A stretch of DNA of 11,681 nucleotides. Source: CAYLZO01 sp964387775 (GTDB taxonomy: Bacteria > Chloroflexota > Anaerolineae > JAAYZQ01). The position numbers and the translations under genes were made by a program. Where the stretch lies: positions 1-11,681 of the forward strand of contig CAYLZO010000170.1 of NCBI GenBank assembly GCA_964387775.1, in the 5' to 3' direction. The notes below the pieces were generated by a model. That model saw nothing but the letters and a program-made list of their open reading frames with translations. It ran no database searches and was not told the origin of the DNA. Numbering within the stretch: position 1 is the first letter of the stretch; each line of letters starts with the position of its first letter. Shown here one piece after another: positions 1-4,606 of the stretch.

Positions 1-48
1 ACCTGGTAGAGGGCTCGCAGTTCTACCTGGTAGAGGGCTCGCAGTTCT
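1..48. repeat. 24-bp tandem repeat, two exact copies, in frame with folE
   Basis: Positions 1-24 and 25-48 are identical, beginning acctggtagagggctcgcag. A diverged third copy starts at 49 (acctggtggaaaagctcgc). The unit is 8 codons, so the folE frame is kept. It sits at the very start of the window, so either true expansion or a collapsed or duplicated sequence end is possible. Confidence 0.85.
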
Positions 49-476
49 ACCTGGTGGAAAAGCTCGCGGCTTTCGACGTGAAATACGACGAAATGGTCAT
101 CGTCCGCGACATTGACTTTTACAGCATGTGCGAGCACCACATGCTGCCCTTCCTGGGCCGCGCCCATGTGGCCTACGTCCCGGACGGCAAGGTCATCAGC
201 CTGAGCAAGATCCCGCGCATCGTCGAGATGTTTGCCCGGCGGCTCCAGGTGCAGGAGCGCATGACGCGCCAGATCGCCGACTTTGTAGACGAGACGCTCC
301 ATCCTCTCGGGGTGACCGTGGCCTGCGAGGCGGTGCACATGTGCGCCGCCATGCGCGGCGTGAAAAAAGCCAACGCCCGGATGGTCACCAGCGCCATGGT
401 GGGCAGTTTTAAGAAGAACCAAAGCACGCGCGCCGAGTTCTTTGCCCACATCGAGCGGGGGGACACGCTGGAGTAG
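3..476 (+). CDS. folE: GTP cyclohydrolase I, 5'-partial (C-terminal catalytic part)
   Basis: This enzyme converts GTP to 7,8-dihydroneopterin triphosphate, the first step of folate/pterin synthesis in the cytoplasm. The visible protein carries the family core. Counting from the in-frame GTG at 54, these are FYSMCEHHMLPF (residues 22-33), LSKIPRIVEMFARRLQVQER (50-69) and HMCAAMRGVKK (95-105). The zinc ligands are Cys26, His29 and Cys97. The C-terminal TSAMVGSFKKN...TRAEFF is also typical. The frame stays open leftward to the window edge, so the GTG at 54 is probably not the true start: the family normally has about 70-80 more N-terminal residues. The upstream codons encode two exact copies of YLVEGSQF followed by the related YLVEKLAAF, which is unusual for FolE and may be an expansion or an assembly artefact at a sequence end. 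The gene converges on the minus-strand VOC gene. Identity is secure; the N-terminus is not. Confidence 0.93.
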   Translation: MVEGSQFYLVEGSQFYLVEKLAAFDVKYDEMVIVRDIDFYSMCEHHMLPFLGRAHVAYVPDGKVISLSKIPRIVEMFARRLQVQERMTRQIADFVDETLHPLGVTVACEAVHMCAAMRGVKKANARMVTSAMVGSFKKNQSTRAEFFAHIERGDTLE

Positions 477-618
477 CGGCCAGTGCCCAGACCTGACAGG
501 TCCTTGCCGACCCGGACTCGCCCCCAAGTTCTATTCATCACAAACGGGTGCCTCGACAAACCTGTTCGTGGAACCTGCGGAGTACCGCTTCCGTCCCGGT
601 GTCAGGTCCGAGTCCTAC
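477..618. terminator. Convergent intergenic region with inverted repeats
   Basis: This 142-bp gap lies between the folE stop and the VOC stop. It holds a near-palindrome GACCTG-A-CAGGTC (490-502) and a distant inverted copy of its left arm, TGTCAGGTC, at 600-608. A second complementary pair is GGACTCG (514-520) and CGAGTCC (609-615). There is also a small GTTC-GTG-GAAC hairpin (564-574). The position between convergent genes fits a bidirectional terminator, but no T-tract follows the stems, so it may equally be a dispersed repeat element. Confidence 0.5.
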
Positions 619-1029
619 CTACCCCGGCAGGCCCCACATCTGGGGCGTGGCCAGCTCGACACTGTTGCCGGCCGGGTCCCGAAAGTAGAGCGACTGCCCG
701 CCCGACGGCCACTCCACCTCGGCCTCGATCTCGACGCCGTGGGCCCGGAGGCGGTCCCGCCAGGCCGGTTCGTCGGCCGCGTCGAGGGCAAAGGCCACGT
801 GCCCGGGGCCGTGGGCGCCGTGGCTGGGCACGTCCTGGCCCGGCTGGGCCGTCGCCTCGGGGTTAAAGAGCAGGAACATGCCCCGCTCCAGGCGGAAAAA
901 GAGGTGGCGGCCCTCGACGTGAGAATAGACCTCCAGGCCCAATACCTCGGTGTAGAATTCTCGCGCCGCCTCCAAATCCTCCACGTAGAGGCCGCTCTCC
1001 AGCACGCGCCCAACCCGTAAGTTCTGCAA
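619..1029 (-). CDS. VOC-superfamily (glyoxalase/bleomycin-resistance-like) metalloprotein
   Basis: This is a small soluble protein of the vicinal oxygen chelate fold. Substrate and reaction cannot be read from the sequence; relatives include glyoxalases, dioxygenases and fosfomycin or bleomycin resistance proteins. From the TTG at 1029 it has 136 residues. The first beta-alpha unit is VLESGLYVEDLEAAREFYTE (residues 9-28), the second GHVAFALDAADEPAWRDRL (76-94), and the closing strand is LYFRDPAGNSVELATP (114-129). Candidate metal ligands by alignment to the family are Glu11, His77 and Glu125. I prefer the TTG start because a GGGGGAG ribosome site lies about 8 bases upstream and the fold begins just after it. 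The alternative ATG at 1098 would add residues translated from the AT-rich repeat at 1049-1110, which looks non-coding. The gene is last in the minus-strand run, 82 bp after the homocysteine methyltransferase gene. Confidence 0.85.
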   Translation of the reverse strand: MQNLRVGRVLESGLYVEDLEAAREFYTEVLGLEVYSHVEGRHLFFRLERGMFLLFNPEATAQPGQDVPSHGAHGPGHVAFALDAADEPAWRDRLRAHGVEIEAEVEWPSGGQSLYFRDPAGNSVELATPQMWGLPG

Positions 1030-1048
1030 AGAGGCTGCTCCCCCTGTT

Positions 1049-1110
1049 CCGTATTGCGTATTCCGTATTGCGTAAACCGTGGACACCGGAATAAACAATA
1101 CGCAATGCGC
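1049..1110. repeat. Intergenic repeat with direct and inverted copies of an AT-rich motif
   Basis: The motif GTATTGCGTATTC at 1051-1063 recurs partly as CGTATTGCGTA (1064-1074). It recurs in inverted form as CAATACGCAATGC (1097-1109), with two mismatches to the first copy. The composition is much more AT-rich than the flanking genes. It fills the gap between two minus-strand genes and could form a long imperfect stem. I believe it is a non-coding dispersed element. Confidence 0.6.
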
Positions 1111-1111
1111 T

Positions 1112-2035
1112 TTATCTCAACGCCTGGGCCATGGCCGCGACGTGCGCCGGCGTCGTCCCGCAGCAGCCGCCGATGATCTGGGCGCCGGCGTCGCGGAGCT
1201 GGCGGGCGATCTGGGCCATGTCCTCGGGCGTGGCGTCGTAGACCACCTCGCCGCCCTCGTTCAGGTGGGGCAGGCCGGCGTTGGGCTTGGCCCAGAGGAT
1301 GGCGTCGGGGGCGGCGGCGCGCATGGCGTGCATAAAGCCCAGGTACTCGACCGGGTCCTGGCCGCAGTTGGCGCCGATGCCCTCGACCAGGGGCGCGATC
1401 TCGCGGGCAGCCGCCTCGGGCTTGAGGCCCATCATGGTCCGGCCGTGGGTGTCAAAGCTGAAGGTGCAGACGAGCGGAAGGTCACTCACCCGGCGGGCGC
1501 CCTCGATGGCGGCCTTGGCCTCGCCCAGGTCGCTCATGGTTTCGACGAGCAGGAAATCGGCGCCGCCCTCGACCAGGCCCCGGGCCTGCTCGGCGTAGGC
1601 GTCGGCCACCTCCTCGGGCGTCAGTGGCCCCAGTGGGGCGAGCAGTTGGCCCGTCGGCCCCATGTCGCCGGCGACAAAGACACTCGTGCTGAGCAAAGTC
1701 GAAGCACCGTCGGCGATTTCCCGCGCCAGCTCGGCGGCGCGGCGGTTGACGGCGACCACTCTGTCGCCCACCGAAACAGCATCGGTACTTTGCAGGCTGT
1801 GGTCGGCCAGCCGGAAGCGGGTGCCGCCAAAGGTGCAGGTCAGGATCAGGTCCGACCCGGCCTCGACGTAGCCCCGGTGCAGGGCGCGGATCTTGTCCGG
1901 CTGCTTGAACAGCCAGGCTTCGGGCGCCTCGCCCGGCGCCAAGCCCATCGTTTGGAGCAGGGTGCCCGTCGCGCCATCGGCGACGAGGACGTCCCCGGTG
2001 CGCAGCCTCGCCAGAAATCTCTCGGTTCGTGTCAT
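1112..2035 (-). CDS. Homocysteine S-methyltransferase family protein (BHMT/MetH N-terminal type)
   Basis: This is a 307-residue zinc-dependent methyltransferase of the barrel family that moves a methyl group to homocysteine, making methionine. The donor (betaine, S-methylmethionine or a corrinoid protein) is not evident. Family marks are DGATGTLLQTMGL near the N-terminus (residues 20-32), LTCTFGGTRFRL (65-76), FVAGDMGPTG (120-129), FLLVETMSDLGEAKAA (161-176), GIGANCGQDP (219-228) and GGCCGTTPAHV (289-299). The three zinc-ligand cysteines are Cys224, Cys291 and Cys292. It corresponds to a stand-alone version of the MetH N-terminal module; no folate, cobalamin or activation domain follows. The ATG at 2035 is preferred because AAGGGGGAGCG lies just upstream. 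A longer frame to 2137 would translate the inverted repeat. Residues 110-119 look like an in-frame repeat insertion (see the repeat at 1682-1707). Confidence 0.9.
   Translation of the reverse strand: MTRTERFLARLRTGDVLVADGATGTLLQTMGLAPGEAPEAWLFKQPDKIRALHRGYVEAGSDLILTCTFGGTRFRLADHSLQSTDAVSVGDRVVAVNRRAAELAREIADGASTLLSTSVFVAGDMGPTGQLLAPLGPLTPEEVADAYAEQARGLVEGGADFLLVETMSDLGEAKAAIEGARRVSDLPLVCTFSFDTHGRTMMGLKPEAAAREIAPLVEGIGANCGQDPVEYLGFMHAMRAAAPDAILWAKPNAGLPHLNEGGEVVYDATPEDMAQIARQLRDAGAQIIGGCCGTTPAHVAAMAQALR
1682..1707. repeat. Repeat-like insertion inside the methyltransferase gene
   Basis: On the coding strand the segment reads GTGCTTCGACTTTGCTCAGC then ACGAGT. Its ends GTGCT (1686-1690 on the plus strand) and AGCAC (1703-1707) are complementary. 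It resembles a dispersed 'TTCGAC...GCTCAGCACGAGT' repeat that I recall from other genomes. Here it encodes roughly GASTLLSTSV, just before the conserved FVAGDMGPTG strand, and preserves the frame. The assignment rests on memory of the repeat. Confidence 0.5.
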
Positions 2036-2050
2036 CGCTCCCCCTTGTTG

Positions 2051-2127
2051 GGACACGGATAAACACCGATGCACACGGATGCATGCCGAGTCTACAAGTA
2101 TCCGTGGCATCTGTGAAATCCGTGTCC
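2051..2127. repeat. Inverted-repeat element (GGACACGGAT arms)
   Basis: The arms GGACACGGAT (2051-2060) and ATCCGTGTCC (2118-2127) are perfect 10-bp complements. They flank several variants of CACGGAT/ATCCGTG/CTGTGAAATCCG. The right arm shares one base with the stop codon of the flavin reductase gene (2127-2129). It separates that gene from the methyltransferase gene and may act as a transcript-end hairpin. It looks like a widespread non-coding repeat family. Confidence 0.7.
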
Positions 2128-2603
2128 TACCCGCCATAGTGCCACTTGGTGTCGGCCAGGCTGAGGATGCTGGCCTCGCCCTGGAGCCCGGCGGCGATCA
2201 CGTCGGCCAGAAAGAGGCTGTGGTCGCCGGCCTCGATCTCTTGCACAACGCGGCACTCCAGATAGGCCGGGGCGTCGGCCAGGATCGGCGCGCCGGTGGC
2301 CCCGTCGCGGAACGGGTAGCCGCCCAGTGTGTCGCCCTCGGGCTCGACGTGGCGGAAGAATGTCTGGGCCATCGACTTTTGGTCCGCGCCGACGACGTTG
2401 ACGGCAAACTCGCCGGCCGAGCGCACCCGCGCCCAGATGCCGGTCTCGCGGCGCAGGCCGACGACGATGCGCGGCGGCTCGAACGACGCCTGGCTGAGCC
2501 AGCTCACGGTAGCGGCGTTCACGCCGTCCGTGTCGCGGGCGGTGAGTACGTAGAGGCCGTAGGGGATCAGGCGCAGGATTTCGGTTTTGGCTTTTTCGTC
2601 CAT
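2127..2603 (-). CDS. Flavin reductase family protein (FMN-binding split barrel)
   Basis: This 158-residue soluble protein of the flavin reductase-like, FMN-binding family typically uses NAD(P)H to reduce flavin for a partner oxygenase, or binds FMN itself. Visible signatures are GVNAATVSWLSQASFEPPRI (residues 27-46), the GEFAVNVVGADQKSMAQTFF stretch (64-83), YLECRVVQEIEAGDHSLFLA (114-133) and the C-terminal WHYGG. The length is normal for the short members. The ATG at 2603 has a good AAAGGAG site about 7 bases upstream. No partner monooxygenase is adjacent. The neighbours are the methyltransferase gene 91 bp downstream across an inverted repeat and the nuclease gene 210 bp upstream across a heptamer array, so it may be its own transcript. 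The physiological substrate cannot be named. Confidence 0.88.
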   Translation of the reverse strand: MDEKAKTEILRLIPYGLYVLTARDTDGVNAATVSWLSQASFEPPRIVVGLRRETGIWARVRSAGEFAVNVVGADQKSMAQTFFRHVEPEGDTLGGYPFRDGATGAPILADAPAYLECRVVQEIEAGDHSLFLADVIAAGLQGEASILSLADTKWHYGG

Positions 2604-2626
2604 GTCTCGTCTCCTTTGGAGCTGTC

Positions 2627-2695
2627 AGCCATCAGCTATCAGCGGTCAGCAAGCTGAAGGCTGACGACTGATAGCTGATAGCTGATTGCTGACCG
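2627..2695. repeat. Fold-back array of 7-bp units (copy 1)
   Basis: The left side has the units agccatc, agctatc, agcggtc (2627-2647). A short agcaag loop (2648-2653) follows. The right side has ctgaagg, ctgacga, ctgatag, ctgatag, ctgattg, ctgaccg (2654-2695). Left and right units are complementary, so the array can form a long hairpin. It lies directly upstream of the flavin reductase ribosome site. The same family occurs at 4501-4606. Confidence 0.85.
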
Positions 2696-2793
2696 CCGTC
2701 TGGTGCCATGATACCGGTTTTGCGGGTGATGGTCCGTAAGCTGGCTCCCAATTTCCGTCATCGGCGTGAAAAGAATCATCCCTGCTCTTTGTT

Positions 2794-2814
2794 GGGCAAA
2801 TTGGCAATTTGCCC
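2794..2814. repeat. Perfect 21-bp palindrome at the end of the nuclease gene
   Basis: The arms GGGCAAATTG (2794-2803) and CAATTTGCCC (2805-2814) are perfect complements around a single base. The element touches the nuclease stop codon, whose TAG at 2814-2816 shares one base with the right arm. It probably belongs to a dispersed palindromic family. A terminator role is possible, but there is no clear T-tract. Confidence 0.75.
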
Positions 2815-3743
2815 TACTGCAGCCTGGCCTCCAGTTCGGCCACTTTGCGGCGCTGCTCCTCCAGCTCGATGCGCAGGTGGGCCGGGACGGTCAGGGCGGT
2901 GTAGGCCGCGGCCTGTTCCTCCAGAATGGCCAGGGTGCGGCGGGCCATGCGCAGGGCGCGCTCGACGGTTTGGCGGTCGATTGCGGGGGAAGAAGCCGCC
3001 GGTTGTGTCTGTGGCCAGCCCCATCGTTGGGCGAAGCGGTTGTAGGTGTCTTGGGCGTACTCAGCCACAAAGGCCAGCAGCTCGTCCCAGCGCATGTGGA
3101 CGCGGCAGAATTCGAATATCTCGTCGATCAGGTCGTCCACGTTGTCGCCGGGGGCAAAGCGGTGGCGCAGCTCGGTGAAGGGTTCGTGGTCCTCGATGCG
3201 GCGCAGGCTGCGGGTGTCGAAGGCGGCTTTCAGCAGCTCGCGCAGCCGGGCGTAGGGCGGGTTGTCGGGGTCGATGCGCGGGCCGGTCCAGGGGGCCGTC
3301 CTGGCGGGTGGGGCGCTGAGCGGGACCTGAGTTCGAGGCACAGGTGTCTGGACGGGCGGCGGCGGCAAGGGCTGCCCGTCCATCGCTGCCAGGTCGGCGG
3401 GCTCCAGCAAGCGGAGGCCGTGCTCCTCGGCGGCGTTGCGCGCCGGCTTGCTGAATCCCGAGCCCCCGACGAGGACGCCTTCGTGAATCAGCCGCCGCCG
3501 GTACAGCAGGTCCACGATCTGGGCAAAGTCGTTGACGATTTTGACGCCCACCGGCCGCTGGTAATCCTTCACCTCGACGGCGATGCGCAGCACCGACTGG
3601 CCGGGGGCCGGAAGTTCGACGTAGACGTCGATCTGATTGCCCGCGATCTCGACATCGTGCTCGACTTTGGTCGCGCCCATCTGGCGATAGGCGTCGGCCA
3701 CTTGGCGCTCCAGGGTTTTGCCCGTCAGGTCCTTGTCGGTCAT
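2814..3743 (-). CDS. PD-(D/E)XK (Mrr-like) nuclease with effector-associated-like domain and helical tail
   Basis: This 309-residue protein has three parts. Residues 5-125 form a restriction-endonuclease-like domain. It has Glu12 in the first helix (LERQVADAYRQMGA), Asp39 in GNQIDVYVE, then Glu57 and Lys59 in IAVEVKDY, the D...ExK catalytic pattern of Mrr-type nucleases. A proline-rich linker spans about 126-160. Residues 163-237 (from YARLRELLKAAFDTRSLRRI through FAPGDNVDDLIDEIFEFCR to WDELLAFVAEYAQDTYNRFA) resemble the small helical effector-associated domains that couple effectors to partners in bacterial conflict systems. Residues 258-309 (RRTLAILEEQAAAYTALTVP, then AHLRIELEEQRRKVAELEAR) match a helical module I recall from similar proteins. 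All catalytic residues appear intact. I chose the ATG at 3743, with AGGAGG four bases upstream; a TTG one codon earlier is possible. No methyltransferase, NTPase or specificity gene is adjacent. The nuclease call is strong, the adaptor call moderate, and the biological target unknown. Confidence 0.82.
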   Translation of the reverse strand: MTDKDLTGKTLERQVADAYRQMGATKVEHDVEIAGNQIDVYVELPAPGQSVLRIAVEVKDYQRPVGVKIVNDFAQIVDLLYRRRLIHEGVLVGGSGFSKPARNAAEEHGLRLLEPADLAAMDGQPLPPPPVQTPVPRTQVPLSAPPARTAPWTGPRIDPDNPPYARLRELLKAAFDTRSLRRIEDHEPFTELRHRFAPGDNVDDLIDEIFEFCRVHMRWDELLAFVAEYAQDTYNRFAQRWGWPQTQPAASSPAIDRQTVERALRMARRTLAILEEQAAAYTALTVPAHLRIELEEQRRKVAELEARLQ

Positions 3744-3789
3744 CAAGCCTCCTCGTAGGGGTTGCGCCTTCTTTGACTCTGTGGGGCCT

Positions 3790-3819
3790 ATTGTACCATA
3801 ACCAACTGTTTCTGACCAA
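3790..3819 (-). promoter_or_regulatory. Candidate promoter for the nuclease gene
   Basis: On the minus strand TTGGTC (3814-3819) and TACAAT (3790-3795) are separated by 18 bases, about 45 bp upstream of the ATG at 3743. The -10 matches the consensus at five of six positions, the -35 at three. The -35 lies inside an arm of the inverted repeat at 3809-3879. Confidence 0.5.
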
Positions 3820-3879
3820 TCGCGGGGCGTGGGTTTGGCTGGACTGTGGTCCAGCCGGAGCGAGGGGATTGGTCAGAAA
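3809..3879. repeat. 71-bp nested inverted repeat (MITE-like or terminator)
   Basis: The outer arms TTTCTGACCAATC (3809-3821) and GATTGGTCAGAAA (3867-3879) are perfect 13-bp complements. Inside is a second perfect hairpin, GGCTGGAC (3837-3844), TGTG loop, GTCCAGCC (3849-3856). The right arm contains the stop codon (3873-3875) and the end of the last codons of the DUF1295-like gene. The element could end that transcript and also carry the -35 box for the next gene. Confidence 0.75.
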
Positions 3880-4490
3880 AGGAACGGGATGAAGAGCCTG
3901 GTCCGCTGCTTGTACGCCTCGAATTCGGGGTAGCGGCTCAAAGAGCGGTCCTTGCGGCGCATGTTGGGCAGCCAGTGAAGGGCGACGTGCAGGGCCAGCA
4001 CGACGACCGGCAGCCAATGCAGGGCCAGCAGGGCGAAGCTCAGGTAGATGAGCAGCTCGCCGAAATAGTTGGGATTGCGCGACAGGGCGAAAAAGCCGCC
4101 GGTGATCAGCCCCGGCCGCAGCTTGAGGGCCGTGTGCTTTTGCATGTCGGAGGCAAAGTGAAAGACAATTCCCCAGGCATAGACAGCCACGCACAGCCCC
4201 AGGTACCAGGGCGGCGCCTGCACGCCGCGCCAGGTCAGCAGCCAGGGCGCGATCCAGTAGGAGGCCAGCCCGCCGACGATGACCACGGTGAACGCTGCGC
4301 TGCACGGCTCCTCCCACTGCCGGTCGGGGAAGAGGCGGCTCTTGAGCACCCACAGCCAGCCGTAGCTGCCGTGCAAGGCCAGGTAGACCCAGGCCGTCGG
4401 ATTCGACCACTGGTCGTAGACGGCCATCAGCAGCAAGACGACCAGGAACGTAACCCCTTTGAGCGGATCGATGAGATGTCGTTTCTTCAT
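3873..4490 (-). CDS. DUF1295-like multi-pass membrane protein (steroid reductase / isoprenylcysteine methyltransferase-like)
   Basis: This 205-residue integral membrane protein has hydrophobic segments at about residues 11-26, 33-50, 66-86, 95-112 and 146-173. The conserved part is LITGGFFALSRNPNYFGELL (128-147), followed by LPNMRRKDRSLSRYPEFEAY (174-193). This SRNPNYFGE...RYPEFEAY pattern is typical of the DUF1295 family, related to membrane-embedded lipid methyltransferases and 5-alpha reductases. The substrate is unknown. The ATG at 4490 follows a weak GGGAGC site. The gene starts immediately after the heptamer fold-back array (4501-4606), and its final codons lie in the inverted repeat at 3867-3879. 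A methyltransferase role is family-level inference only. Confidence 0.8.
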   Translation of the reverse strand: MKKRHLIDPLKGVTFLVVLLLMAVYDQWSNPTAWVYLALHGSYGWLWVLKSRLFPDRQWEEPCSAAFTVVIVGGLASYWIAPWLLTWRGVQAPPWYLGLCVAVYAWGIVFHFASDMQKHTALKLRPGLITGGFFALSRNPNYFGELLIYLSFALLALHWLPVVVLALHVALHWLPNMRRKDRSLSRYPEFEAYKQRTRLFIPFLF

Positions 4491-4500
4491 GCTCGCTCCC

Positions 4501-4606
4501 AGCTATCAGCTATCAGCCTTCAGCTATCAGCCTTCAGCTATCAGCACAACCAGGCTGACGGCTGACCGCTGACGGCTGACCGCTGACGGCTGATAGCTGA
4601 TAGCTA
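4501..4606. repeat. Fold-back array of 7-bp units (copy 2), overlapping the fadD stop
   Basis: The left half has six units: agctatc, agctatc, agccttc, agctatc, agccttc, agctatc (4501-4542). The loop agcacaaccagg spans 4543-4554. The right half has seven units: ctgacgg, ctgaccg, ctgacgg, ctgaccg, ctgacgg, ctgatag, ctgatag (4555-4603). It ends in cta, which is the stop codon of the acyl-CoA synthetase gene on the minus strand. Left and right units are largely complementary, so RNA from either strand could fold into one long hairpin. Confidence 0.9.

Noticed and set aside
2036..2137. N-terminal extension of the homocysteine methyltransferase
   Set aside because: It would be translated from the inverted repeat. 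The ATG at 2035 has a strong ribosome site and begins where the family begins.
2814..3743. Type II or IV restriction-modification system
   Set aside because: The nuclease core is Mrr-like, but no methylase, McrBC-type GTPase or specificity gene is nearby. The fused adaptor-like domains point to a conflict effector instead.
4501..4606. CRISPR array
   Set aside because: The units are 7 bp, without spacers and mirror-complementary. There are no cas genes.
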